Source: Streptomyces sp. KMM 9044
GTDB taxonomy: Bacteria; Actinomycetota; Actinomycetes; Streptomycetales; Streptomycetaceae
NCBI RefSeq assembly: GCF_024701375.2
Contig: NZ_CP113910.1
Location: 2,356,001-2,420,000 of the forward strand
Direction of reading: 5' to 3'
Length of the DNA stretch: 64,000 bases
Shown: in pieces, positions 56,365 to 64,000 of the stretch
Layout of the letters: every line of letters starts with the position of its first letter
How positions within the stretch are numbered: the first letter of the stretch is position 1
Position numbers and translations under genes: made by a program
Notes under the pieces: model-generated
Told to the model about the DNA's origin: nothing
The model's input: only the letters and a program-made list of their open reading frames with translations
Database searches by the model: none

Positions 56365-56399
56365 AGGGCCGCGGATCCCGGATGGGGTTCCGCGGCCCT
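56365..56399 (-). terminator. Intrinsic attenuator in the wblC leader
   Basis: On the minus strand AGGGCCGCGGA pairs with TCCGCGGCCCT (11-bp perfect stem, arms 56399-56389 and 56375-56365, 13-base loop), followed by TCTGTTTGT. It lies between the leader ORF stop (56421) and the wblC start (56247), the position expected for a premature terminator relieved when ribosomes stall. Confidence 0.75.
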
Positions 56400-56420
56400 G
56401 AAGGCGCCGGCCTGAGCGAA

Positions 56421-56735
56421 TCAGGCTGGATCACTCCAGGGTTCTGGCCCACGGAAGGCCCACATCAGGTGGTGCTGCGTCGTCTGCTTCCGGAATCCGG
56501 CACCGGTCGCCGCAAAGGCATAGGCCTTCGCCTGTGCCTCTACCGCTTCCAGTGCCTTGACCGGTCGCTCATCGCGCTCACGGAGGGCAAGGCCCGCGGG
56601 AGCGACGGAGGACGCCGGACGTGCGGCAGGGATGCCGGACAGACCGGTGCCCTGATTCGAGGCGCCGAGAATGCACAGGGAGACGGCCGAGCGACCGGTC
56701 ATTTTGACGACGGAGCTGGTGTTGATGCTGATCAC
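56421..56735 (-). CDS. Leader ORF (uORF candidate) upstream of wblC
   Basis: A 104-codon ORF from a GTG at 56735 with a good ribosome site (GGAGG eight bases upstream) to a stop at 56421, 22 bases before the attenuator stem. It begins ISINTSSVVKMTGRSAVSLC and ends HLMWAFRGPEPWSDPA, with no recognised domain. Position and ribosome site fit a translated leader whose stalling would free wblC transcription. It is longer than a typical leader peptide, so only part of the frame, from an internal start, may be used. Confidence 0.5.
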   Translation of the reverse strand: MISINTSSVVKMTGRSAVSLCILGASNQGTGLSGIPAARPASSVAPAGLALRERDERPVKALEAVEAQAKAYAFAATGAGFRKQTTQHHLMWAFRGPEPWSDPA

Positions 56736-56900
56736 AGGACTCGCCTCCTCTCGGCGCATCGGGGGACCGGGGACAGCCGGTCCAACGGATATGCAAGTAC
56801 AACACGGAATCAGGGCCTTCGAGAAGGCCGCTGTTCTCGTGTCTAAGAACCTATGGGGATTCCCGGGGCCTGCGCAAACTATTTTCTCGACGAGTCGAAA

Positions 56901-59108
56901 TCAGTCCTGTTCCTTGCCCTCCGCTCCGTCCCGGCCCGCGCAGATGGCCAGTACGTCGGCCCCGTAGCGGTCCAGCTTGCGCCTGCCCACACCGGGGATG
57001 CGGGCGAGCTCCGGCGCGTCCTCGGGGACGGTCTCGGCGATGGCCATCAACGTCTTGTCGGTGAAGACGCAGAACGCGGGCTGCCCGCTGCGTCGCGCCT
57101 GCTCACCACGCCACTCGTGCAGCCGCTCGTAAACGCCCTCGTCCATGTCGGAGGGGCAGTCCTCGCAGCGCATCAGCTTCATCTCGCCCGCGTCCGTCAA
57201 CGTGCGCCCGCAGACCCGGCAGCGGGCGGGGTTGCGCTGCCTGCGTCCCGGACTCGGGGCCGCGGAGGCGGTCACCGGCCCGGACACACCGCGCTCCACA
57301 CCGCCGGCGCCTCCCGCTCCGCTCCGGCCGACCGCGGCGGGCGAGCCGGAACGCAGCCCGTGAAGAAAACGGCTGGGCCGGCGGTTCGCCCGGCCGCCGG
57401 GCGAGCGGGCGAGCGACCAGGACACATGGAGACGCTCCCGTGCCCGGGTGACACCCACATAGAGGAGACGGCGCTCCTCCTCGATCTGCTCGTCGGTCTT
57501 TGCGTAGGTGATCGGCATCATGCCCTCGGCGACACCGACCAGGAAGACGACGTCCCACTCGAGTCCCTTGGCCGAGTGCAGCGACGCGAGCGTGACGCCC
57601 TGCACGGTCGGGGCGTGCTGGGCACCGGCCCGCTCGTCGAGCTCGGCGACGAGATCGGTGAGGGTGGCGCCGGGGCTCGCGGCGGTGAAGTCCTGGGCGA
57701 GGTTCACCAGAGCGGCCAAGGACTCCCAGCGCTCCCGCACCGCCCCCGAGCCCGCCGGCGGCTGCGCCGTCCACCCTTCGCCCGACAGCACGGCGCGCAC
57801 CTGGGAGGGCAGGTCGACCACGTCGTCGAGAAGGCTGTCGTTGCCTCCGAAGCGGGCCGCCGCGCGCAGGGCGCTGCTCGCCTTGCGCACCTCCGGACGG
57901 TCGAAGAAGCGCTCGGCGCCCCGCAGCTGGTAAGGAACTCCGGCGTCCGCGAGGGCCTGCTCGTAGGTCTCGGACTGGGAGTTCGTGCGGAACAGCACGG
58001 CGATCTCACTGGCCCGGGCACCGGCGCCGATCAGTTCGCCGATCCGGCGCGCGGCACCCTCGGCCTCCGCGGGTTCGTCGGTGTACTCGGTGAAGACGGG
58101 GTCGGGTCCTGGACCGCGCTGGGAGACGAGTTCCAGCCGATGGTCGGCGGCACGGCCGCGTGCCTGGGCGAGCAGGCCGTTGGCGAGGCGGACCACCTGG
58201 GGAGTCGAGCGGTAGTCGCGGACCAGTTTCACGACGGTGGCACCGGGATGCCGGGTGCGGAAGTCGAGCAGGTGGTCGGGGGTTGCGCCCGTGAACGAGT
58301 AGATCGTCTGGCTGGCGTCGCCGACCACGCACAGGTTCTCCCGGCCGCCGAGCCAGAGCTCCAGCAGCCGCTGCTGGAGCGGACTGACGTCCTGGTACTC
58401 GTCGACGACGAAGTGCTGGTACTGGGCGCGGACCTGTTCCGCGATGTCCTGACGGTCCTGGAGCACGGCCACGGTGAGCAGCAGCACGTCCTCGAAGTCG
58501 ATGACCCCCCGCTCCCGCTTGAGGTCCTCGTAGGCGGCGTAGAGCTGGGCGATCTCGGCGGGGTCACGGGTCACCTCCCGCGCGGCCCTGGCGGCGGCGG
58601 ACGGGTACTCGGCGGGGACGGTCTGGGTGACCTTGGACCACTCGATCTCGGCGGTGACGTCCCGCAGCTCGCCCCGGTCGAGCCGGATGCGGCAGGCGGC
58701 GGCCGCGTCGGCGACGAGCTGGACCTTGCGGTCGACCAGCCGGGGCAGGGAGCCACCGACCGCTTTCGGCCAGAAGTACTGGAGCTGGCGGAGCGCCGCC
58801 GAGTGGAAGGTGCGGGCCTGGACCCCTGCGGCGCCGAGGTGGCGCAGCCGGCCGCGCATCTCCCCGGCGGCGCGGTGGGTGAAGGTGACGGCGAGCACGC
58901 TGGAGGGCTGGAGGATTCCGGCGCGCACCCCGTAGGCGATCCGGTGGGTGATCGCCCTGGTCTTGCCGGTACCGGCGCCCGCCAGCACACACACCGGGCC
59001 GTGCAGGGCGGTGGCGACCTCACGCTGCTCGGGGTCGAGCCCTTCGAGCACCGCGTCGGCCGAGTCCGGTACCCGCGGGAAGAGAGGGGAGTGCGTTGCT
59101 GCTGTCAC
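56901..59108 (-). CDS. UvrD2-type superfamily 1A DNA helicase with HRDC domain
   Basis: A 735-aa ATP-dependent 3'-5' helicase. Motifs in order: Q-motif GLDPEQREVATAL, Walker A LAGAGTGKTRAITHRIAY, Ia SVLAVTFTHRAAGEM, II FVVDEYQDVSPLQQ, III GDASQTIYSFTGA, IV LVRDYRSTPQVVRLAN, V LASLHSAKGLEWDVVFLVGV and VI LLYVGVTRARERLHVSWS. A four-Cys zinc motif (RCRVCGRTLTD and MRCEDC) and a C-terminal HRDC domain follow, exactly as in mycobacterial UvrD2. I chose the GTG at 59108; frame 59195 is open but not homologous. It is divergent from mrx1. Confidence 0.92.
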   Translation of the reverse strand: MTAATHSPLFPRVPDSADAVLEGLDPEQREVATALHGPVCVLAGAGTGKTRAITHRIAYGVRAGILQPSSVLAVTFTHRAAGEMRGRLRHLGAAGVQARTFHSAALRQLQYFWPKAVGGSLPRLVDRKVQLVADAAAACRIRLDRGELRDVTAEIEWSKVTQTVPAEYPSAAARAAREVTRDPAEIAQLYAAYEDLKRERGVIDFEDVLLLTVAVLQDRQDIAEQVRAQYQHFVVDEYQDVSPLQQRLLELWLGGRENLCVVGDASQTIYSFTGATPDHLLDFRTRHPGATVVKLVRDYRSTPQVVRLANGLLAQARGRAADHRLELVSQRGPGPDPVFTEYTDEPAEAEGAARRIGELIGAGARASEIAVLFRTNSQSETYEQALADAGVPYQLRGAERFFDRPEVRKASSALRAAARFGGNDSLLDDVVDLPSQVRAVLSGEGWTAQPPAGSGAVRERWESLAALVNLAQDFTAASPGATLTDLVAELDERAGAQHAPTVQGVTLASLHSAKGLEWDVVFLVGVAEGMMPITYAKTDEQIEEERRLLYVGVTRARERLHVSWSLARSPGGRANRRPSRFLHGLRSGSPAAVGRSGAGGAGGVERGVSGPVTASAAPSPGRRQRNPARCRVCGRTLTDAGEMKLMRCEDCPSDMDEGVYERLHEWRGEQARRSGQPAFCVFTDKTLMAIAETVPEDAPELARIPGVGRRKLDRYGADVLAICAGRDGAEGKEQD

Positions 59109-59224
59109 ACAGCCATGCTGCCAGGTCCCCGGAGACGGCTGAGCCGGTTGTCCACAGGCACGCCCTCGCAGTCGTACTGATGCGGCAGGCATCACGTCAC
59201 ACGGGTGAGTGGGCCGCGGCCCCT

Positions 59225-59251
59225 GGGAATGCCGGCGCTTTCAAGTACGTT
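59225..59251 (+). promoter_or_regulatory. SigR-dependent promoter of mrx1
   Basis: GGGAAT (59225-59230), 18 bases, GTT (59249-59251): a perfect SigR consensus, 48 bases upstream of the mycoredoxin ATG. It places the gene in the SigR thiol-stress regulon whose sigma factor is encoded elsewhere in this window. Confidence 0.88.
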
Positions 59252-59298
59252 CCTGCCCCAGCGAGGACTTCCCGAGTCGCCGAAGGAGCGCGAGAGAT

Positions 59299-59541
59299 AT
59301 GCCGGGCACTGTGACGATGTACAGCACCACGTGGTGCGGTTACTGCCGCCGTCTGAAGGGCCAGATGGACCGCGAGGGCATCGCCTACACCGAGATCAAC
59401 ATCGAGCAGGACCCGGCCTCCGCGGCCTTCGTGGAGGAGGCGAACGGCGGGAATCAGACCGTTCCCACTGTGCTCTTCGCAGACGGCTCGACGCTCACCA
59501 ACCCGTCGTTGGCGCAGGTGAAGCAGAAGGTCGGTGTCTGA
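59299..59541 (+). CDS. mrx1: Mycoredoxin
   Basis: An 80-aa glutaredoxin-fold protein that reduces mycothiol mixed disulfides. The active site is TMYSTTWCGYCRRLKGQMDR (C-x2-C near residues 13-16), and the cis-Pro loop is NQTVPTVLFADGSTLTNPS. Length and the WCGYC motif are those of Mrx1 rather than thioredoxin. The ATG at 59299 follows AAGGAG ten bases upstream. A perfect SigR promoter is upstream. Confidence 0.93.
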   Translation: MPGTVTMYSTTWCGYCRRLKGQMDREGIAYTEINIEQDPASAAFVEEANGGNQTVPTVLFADGSTLTNPSLAQVKQKVGV

Positions 59542-59607
59542 GCGAGTGGTTCACCCCAAGCGGGGTGGGGGTCCCTGGCCGAGGAACGCCCACCCCGTTT
59601 CCGTGTG

Positions 59608-60552
59608 TCAGAAAGCGGTGCGGGTCGGGAGGGGCTTGCCGTACCAGCGCTCGATCAGGCGGGCCGCGATCGAGATGCCGTAGGGCGGGAGCATCTCGCC
59701 GGATTCGAAGGCTGCGCCCAGTTCGTCCCGGGAGAACCAGCGGGCTTCGTGGATCTCCTCGCCGTCGACGTCGATGTCGGTGGAGGTGGCGCGGGCGACG
59801 AAGCCCAGCATGAGGCTGGAGGGGAACGGCCAGGGCTGGCTGGCGATGTACTCGACCTCGCCGACGCCGATGCCGACCTCCTCGTGGACCTCGCGGCGCA
59901 CCGACTGCTCGATGGACTCCCCCGGCTCGACGAAGCCGGCGAGCGTCGAGAAGCGGCCCTCGGGCCAGTGGACCTGGCGGCCGAGCAGGATGCGGTCCTG
60001 GTCGTCGACGACGGACATGATCACCGCGGGGTCGGTGCGCGGGTAGTGCTCGGCGCCGCAGGCCGGGCAGCGGCGGATGTGGCCGGCCGCGGCGATGACG
60101 GTGCGCTCGCCGCAGCGGGAGCAGAAGCGGTGCAGACGCTGCCAGTTCTCCAGGGCGACCGCGTGCACCATCAGGCCCGCGTCGCGGGGTGACAGGAGCA
60201 GGCCCGCCTCGCGCAGGCCGGCCGGACGGGCGGAGTCGTCCATGCGGCCGGGCAGGGCGTCCTTCTGCAGGGCGAAGTAGCTGACGCCGTCCTCGTCGAT
60301 GCCCAGGAAGTAGCGGTGTGCTTCGGTGAGCGGCGCCTCGAAGGAGGGTGTCATGACGAGTTCGGTACGGCCGTCGGCCGTCTCGTCGATGAGGACCTGG
60401 CCGCCGGAGACCACGAAGCAGCGCGTCGAGGGGTGACTCCAGGCCGCCGCGAGCCATGCTTCGTCGAGCCGGTGGTGGGCGGCGCGGTGGATGCCGCTCG
60501 AGGCGGTGAGCGAGACGGGGCGGTCGGCGGTGTGGTCGGTCCAGGTGGTCAC
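59608..60552 (-). CDS. nudC: NudC-type NADH pyrophosphatase (RNA deNADding enzyme)
   Basis: A 314-aa Nudix enzyme. The zinc ribbon is HRFCSRCGERT and RRCPACGAEHYPRTDPAVI; the Nudix box is GFVEPGESIEQSVRREVHEE; and the NudC-specific motif SQPWPFPSSLMLGF directly follows. The enzyme cleaves NADH and removes NAD caps from RNA. The GTG at 60552 is chosen; GGAAG and GGGGGAG lie upstream. It is convergent with mrx1 and in the order uvrD2-mrx1-nudC seen in actinobacteria. Confidence 0.92.
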   Translation of the reverse strand: MTTWTDHTADRPVSLTASSGIHRAAHHRLDEAWLAAAWSHPSTRCFVVSGGQVLIDETADGRTELVMTPSFEAPLTEAHRYFLGIDEDGVSYFALQKDALPGRMDDSARPAGLREAGLLLSPRDAGLMVHAVALENWQRLHRFCSRCGERTVIAAAGHIRRCPACGAEHYPRTDPAVIMSVVDDQDRILLGRQVHWPEGRFSTLAGFVEPGESIEQSVRREVHEEVGIGVGEVEYIASQPWPFPSSLMLGFVARATSTDIDVDGEEIHEARWFSRDELGAAFESGEMLPPYGISIAARLIERWYGKPLPTRTAF

Positions 60553-60704
60553 GGGTGCTTCCAACTCCCCCGGTGAAACGGATGGGATCGGCGGTCGGGT
60601 CGGCGGGTGGTACGGCGGGAGGCGACCGGGCCCGGCGGCACGCGCGGCGGGGTGCTTCCAGTGTGCCCCGCGCGGGCGGCCGGGGTCGGACGGCCTGAGG
60701 GCGT

Positions 60705-62117
60705 TCAGGGCACGCGCCGCCAGTGCTCGGCGAGGTCGTCCCAGAGGTGTGCGGCGGCTTCGGCACCCTTGCGGAGCAGGTTCAGTTCGATCTTCTCGTC
60801 GGGGGCGTGCCATCCGTCGGACGGGACGGAGATACCGAGGAAGAGCACGGGCGCGCCGAGCACGTCCTGGAGGTCGGCGGCCGGTCCGGAACCCCCCTCG
60901 CGCGTGAAGCGGACGGGTGTGCCGAAGGCGCGGCCCATGGCGCGGACCACGGATTTGAGGACCGGGTGGTCCAGCGGGGTCAGGCACGGGCGGGTGGCGG
61001 GGCTGAAGGCGATCTCGCAGCGGATGCCGTCGGGGATCTGCCCGGCCGCCCAGTCGCGGACGGCTTTCTCGACGTGGCCGGGCTCCTGGCCCGCGACCAG
61101 CCGGAAGGACAGTTTGACCATGGCGGAGGACGGGATGACCGTCTTGCTGCCGGGGCCCTGGTAGCCCCCGCCGATACCGTTGACCTCCGCGGTGGGGCGG
61201 GCCCAGACGCGCTCCAGGGTGCTGTATCCGACCTCGCCGCCGGTGGCGTGGGAGGAGGCGGCGCGCAGCCACTCCCGCTCGTCGAAGGGCAGCTCGGCGA
61301 AGAGTTCGCGTTCGCGGTCGGTGAGCTCGACGACACCGTCGTAGAAGCCGGGGACCGCCACGCGCGCGTTCTCGTCGTGCAGCGCGGCGACCAGGCGGGC
61401 GACGACGGTGGCCGGGTTGGGCACCGCACCGCCGAAGGAGCCGGAGTGGATGTCCTGGTCCGGGCCGTGCAGCCGGATCTCGCATTCGGCGAGGCCGCGC
61501 ATGCCGGTGCACACGGTAGGGGTGTCCTCGGACCACATCCCGGTGTCCGAGACGATCACCACATCGGCGGCGAGCCGGTCCGCGTGCCGCTCGACGAGGG
61601 CCCGGAAGTGGGGTGAGCCGGATTCCTCCTCGCCCTCGATCAGCAGTTTCAGGTGCACTGCGGGGGCGGTACGGCCGGTCGTGGCGAGGTGGGCCCGGAC
61701 GCCGAGGGTGTGGAAGAACACCTGGCCCTTGTCGTCGGCCGCCCCGCGTGCGTACAGCCGGTTGTCCCGGACGACGGGTTCGAAGGGTTCGCTGTGCCAG
61801 CCGTCCTCGCGGGCGGCGGGCTGCACGTCGTGGTGGCCGTAGACCAGGACGGTGGGCGCCCCGGGGTCGGCGGAGGGCCATTCGGCGTAGACGGCGGGGG
61901 CGCCCGGGGTCGGCCAGACCTCGGCGGACGGGAAGCCGGTCGCGGTGAGTGCGGCGGCGAGCCAGTCGGCGCTGCGGCGCACGTCGGGTGCGTGATCGGG
62001 GCGGGCCGACACCGAGGGGATACGCAGCCACTCGGTGAGGTCGTCGAGGAAGGCGGCGCTGTGCTGTTCGATGTACGTACGGACGGCGCTGACGGCACTG
62101 TCAACGGGCTGGCTCAT
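60705..62117 (-). CDS. M20-family dipeptidase/metallopeptidase
   Basis: A 470-aa di-zinc peptidase. Metal and catalytic residues: VLVYGHHDVQPAAREDGW (His, catalytic Asp), YARGAADDKGQVFFH (bridging Asp), LIEGEEESGSPHFRAL (catalytic Glu-Glu), DTGMWSEDTP (Asp) and near the end VPSDGWHAPDEKIELN (His). It resembles carnosinase-like dipeptidases. The ATG at 62117 begins the family N-terminus SAVRTYIEQHSAAFLDDLTE. It lies 10 bases after the AdnB-like gene stop on the same strand, so the two are probably co-transcribed. Confidence 0.9.
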   Translation of the reverse strand: MSQPVDSAVSAVRTYIEQHSAAFLDDLTEWLRIPSVSARPDHAPDVRRSADWLAAALTATGFPSAEVWPTPGAPAVYAEWPSADPGAPTVLVYGHHDVQPAAREDGWHSEPFEPVVRDNRLYARGAADDKGQVFFHTLGVRAHLATTGRTAPAVHLKLLIEGEEESGSPHFRALVERHADRLAADVVIVSDTGMWSEDTPTVCTGMRGLAECEIRLHGPDQDIHSGSFGGAVPNPATVVARLVAALHDENARVAVPGFYDGVVELTDRERELFAELPFDEREWLRAASSHATGGEVGYSTLERVWARPTAEVNGIGGGYQGPGSKTVIPSSAMVKLSFRLVAGQEPGHVEKAVRDWAAGQIPDGIRCEIAFSPATRPCLTPLDHPVLKSVVRAMGRAFGTPVRFTREGGSGPAADLQDVLGAPVLFLGISVPSDGWHAPDEKIELNLLRKGAEAAAHLWDDLAEHWRRVP

Positions 62118-62127
62118 GGTCTCGAGC

Positions 62128-64000
62128 CTATCGGCCCGCGGGGGTGTCCTCGGAGTGCGGTATCTCACCGGGCGCATCACCCGGTCCGTCACCCGATGTG
62201 TCTTTGGAGGGTTCCTCCAGGAGCAGCTGTTCGATGGCCGCTCGGTCCGGCAGCACATCGTGGCGTACGGTCTCGCCGGTGCGTACGTGCAGGAAGGCGG
62301 CGGTGACCGACTCCAGGGGGACTCCCTGCTGCTCGGCCCACGCGAGCCGGTAGACGGCGAGCTGGAGCGGGTCGGCGGTGCGGCCGCGGCCGGTCTTCCA
62401 GTCGATGATCTCGTACGTTGTCCCGGCACCGGTACCGGTACCACCCGCGTCGCTGTCGTCCTGCCGGTAGACGGCGTCGATGCGGCCGCGGACGACCCGG
62501 CCTGCGATCTCCAGCTGGAAAGGGGCCTCCACCCGGTAGGGCGTGCGGTGGGCGTACTCGGTGCGCTCGAAGGCGTCCTTGAGGGCGGCGAGGTCGTGCT
62601 CGTCGGAGATCTCGGCCTCGCTGCCGGGGAGGTCGTCCGGTTCGAGCAGGGGCAGCGTCAGTTCCTCGAACCGGGCCTCGACCCAGGCGTGGAAGCGGGT
62701 GCCGCGGCGGGCGGCGGGCTGCGGTGGGCGGGGCATGGGGCGGGCCAGTTCCCGCGCGAAGCCGTCCGGGTCCGCGGCCAGCCGCAGCAGCTGGGAGGCG
62801 GTGAGCGACGCGGGCAGCAAAACCTCGGTGCCGCTGTCGCGGGCGCGCAGCAGCTCGCCGGCGAGGGCGTCGAGGTCGCGGTCCCAGGAGGCGACGGTCC
62901 GGGCCTCCTCCGGGGTGAGGCGGGGCGCGGCGGGTTCCGGAGCCGTCGCCTGGTGCGGGACGGTGGGACGGCGGCCGGCGGGACGGTCGGCCGGAAGACT
63001 GTCGATGGACGGGCCGGCGGGCAGGCTGTCGGCGGGGAGGCCGTCGTCCGGGGGGCGGTCGGCGGTCCAGGAGGCCCAGTCGTCCTCGTCGGCTACGTCG
63101 GCCACGTCGGCCACGTCGTCGGCGAAGGGGGCGACGTCGTCGGGCGGGAGGTCTTCGTCGTCCGGGGGCGGGGGCCAGTCCGGGTCGTCGTACGTGTCCT
63201 GGGCGTGTACGGCCGCAGGGCGGTCGTCGGGGTGGCCGGCGAGGCTCTCGAGGTGGGCCAGGACGGTGTCGGCGGCGGCGCGGCGTCGGGCGAGGGCGTC
63301 GTCGTCCAGCGGAAGGGGCCACGCCTGGTCCTGGCCGGCCCGCCGCAGGGCGGGGTTCTCGTCGTCCTCGGCGGGCTCGTTCGCCCAGGCCTCGGTCTCG
63401 CCGTACCCGGCGGCGCAGTGGTCGTGGAGAGCCTGGAGGAACGCGGAAGGCCCGCGCGGTTTCTTCTGCGAGGGCCCCCACCAGTGGCCGGAGCCGAGCA
63501 GCAGCGAGCGGGGGCGGGTGAAGGTGACGTAGCCGAGGCGGAGTTCCTCGGTGTGCTGGTGGTCCTTCATCGCCTCGTGGAAGACCTTCAGGCCCCGGGA
63601 GTCCCAGGATTCGATGTCGGGCAGGGTGTCGGCGTCGCCGCGCAGTCCGTGCGGCAGCACCTTGCCCTGTGCGGTCCACTTCTCGCGGCCCTGGCCGCTG
63701 GGGAAGGTGCCGGTGACCAGTCCGGGGACGGCCACGACGTCCCACTCCAGACCCTTGGACTTGTGCGCGGTGAGCACCTTGACGGTGTTCTCGCCGCCGG
63801 GCAGCGCGTTGTCGAGGCCCTTCTCGTACTGGGCGGCGGTGCGCAGGAAGCCGAGGAAGGCGAGCAGGGTCGCCTCGCCGTCCCCGGCGGCGAAAGAGGC
63901 GGCGATGTCGAGAAAGTTGGACAGGGTCTCGCGGCGGCGGGCGGCCAGGGCGTGCGGGGACGCCGACAGTTCGATCTCGAGGCCGGTGACGGCGAGGACG
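62128..64000 (-). CDS. AdnB-like helicase-nuclease (UvrD/RecB type), C-terminal part
   Basis: The 5' part lies beyond the right edge; at least 623 codons are open. It carries helicase motif V (NTVKVLTAHKSKGLEWDVVA) and VI-like RLGYVTFTRPRSLLLGS, then a ~150-residue acidic Asp/Pro/Ala-rich linker, then a RecB-type PD-(D/E)xK nuclease: HAWVEARFEELTLPLLEPDD, RGRIDAVYRQ, YEIIDWKTGRGRTADPLQLA and VYRLAWAEQQGVPLESV. This order, and the adjacency to nudC and uvrD2, match the AdnB subunit of the actinobacterial AdnAB end-resection motor; its AdnA partner should lie beyond the window. Confidence 0.85.
   Translation of the reverse strand, partial: VLAVTGLEIELSASPHALAARRRETLSNFLDIAASFAAGDGEATLLAFLGFLRTAAQYEKGLDNALPGGENTVKVLTAHKSKGLEWDVVAVPGLVTGTFPSGQGREKWTAQGKVLPHGLRGDADTLPDIESWDSRGLKVFHEAMKDHQHTEELRLGYVTFTRPRSLLLGSGHWWGPSQKKPRGPSAFLQALHDHCAAGYGETEAWANEPAEDDENPALRRAGQDQAWPLPLDDDALARRRAAADTVLAHLESLAGHPDDRPAAVHAQDTYDDPDWPPPPDDEDLPPDDVAPFADDVADVADVADEDDWASWTADRPPDDGLPADSLPAGPSIDSLPADRPAGRRPTVPHQATAPEPAAPRLTPEEARTVASWDRDLDALAGELLRARDSGTEVLLPASLTASQLLRLAADPDGFARELARPMPRPPQPAARRGTRFHAWVEARFEELTLPLLEPDDLPGSEAEISDEHDLAALKDAFERTEYAHRTPYRVEAPFQLEIAGRVVRGRIDAVYRQDDSDAGGTGTGAGTTYEIIDWKTGRGRTADPLQLAVYRLAWAEQQGVPLESVTAAFLHVRTGETVRHDVLPDRAAIEQLLLEEPSKDTSGDGPGDAPGEIPHSEDTPAGR

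Noticed and set aside
56814..56829. GGCCTTC-GA-GAAGGCC hairpin as terminator of the UvrD2 gene
   Set aside because: The 2-base loop is too small for a normal hairpin and no U-tract follows on the minus strand.

Overview
The window is a high-GC actinobacterial chromosome segment, almost certainly Streptomyces. The gene order closely follows the S. coelicolor region that carries sigH, wblE, nagB, dasR, nrdABS, the albaflavenone genes, sigR-rsrA, aroA, catR-catA, wblC and the mrx1/nudC/adn genes (synteny recalled from memory, no search run). Supporting signs are GC-rich third positions, GTG/TTG starts, GTGA/ATGA overlaps, Wbl proteins, a DasR regulon with dre sites, and a TTA codon in a secondary-metabolism gene.

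Layout. 1-6065: end of an ACC-deaminase-like gene, the anti-sigma/sigH operon with a BldD-box-like site upstream, a diacylglycerol kinase, wblE and a PdtaS-type sensor kinase. 6066-8518: dre-rich region with nagB directly followed by dasR; the dasABC sugar-transport genes that lie between them in S. coelicolor are absent. 8650-10562: DUF3311 protein plus a sodium/solute symporter. 10624-12769: decayed class Ia ribonucleotide reductase operon (nrdA, nrdB, nrdS remnants). 12809-15321: cytochrome P450 and epi-isozizaene synthase (albaflavenone pair). 15652-19860: peptide deformylase, a TPR-like protein and two tandem HD-domain membrane genes that have decayed and merged. 20078-22903: rsrA, sigR, a hydrolase and an SRAP/HMCES-type protein.

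22889-28254 is a 5.4-kb integrated element flanked by a perfect 15-bp direct repeat. The repeat is also the first five codons (MCGRY) of the SRAP gene. The element holds a tyrosine integrase (now frameshifted), an excisionase (now with an in-frame amber codon), clustered 11-bp-spaced integrase arm-type repeats at both ends, and three insertion sequences: a truncated ISL3-type, a complete IS3-type and a truncated IS1182-type. Rejoining the ends in silico restores a stop codon and a hairpin terminator to the integrase, which supports the boundary assignment.

28305-36426: M50-like membrane peptidase, aroA, rsgA, an SMR transporter, a TetR regulator, histidinol phosphatase, a CBS protein, and catalase divergent from its Fur-type regulator. 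36513-38958: two identical initiator tRNA genes flanking a Sel1/TPR-repeat gene and a GC-only minisatellite. 39015-48210: UPF0182 membrane protein, PPA1309-family protein, PDZ-Lon-like protease, moaE, an SDR protein, a DUF2342 zincin-like protein and a Nudix protein. 48331-51496: three AIM24-family genes, one fused to TerD. 51634-55882: YgjP-type metallopeptidase, ThiF-like protein overlapping an ABC1 kinase, and a small protein coupled to wblC. wblC is preceded by a leader ORF and an intrinsic attenuator. 56901-64000: UvrD2-type helicase, mycoredoxin (with a perfect SigR promoter), NudC-type Nudix hydrolase, M20 dipeptidase and the C-terminal half of an AdnB-like helicase-nuclease cut by the window edge.

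The recurring theme is stress and redox control (SigH, SigR, CatR, WblC, Mrx1), overlaid on recent gene loss (nrdABS, HD genes, dasABC) and on an element inserted at the start codon of a DNA-damage-response gene.
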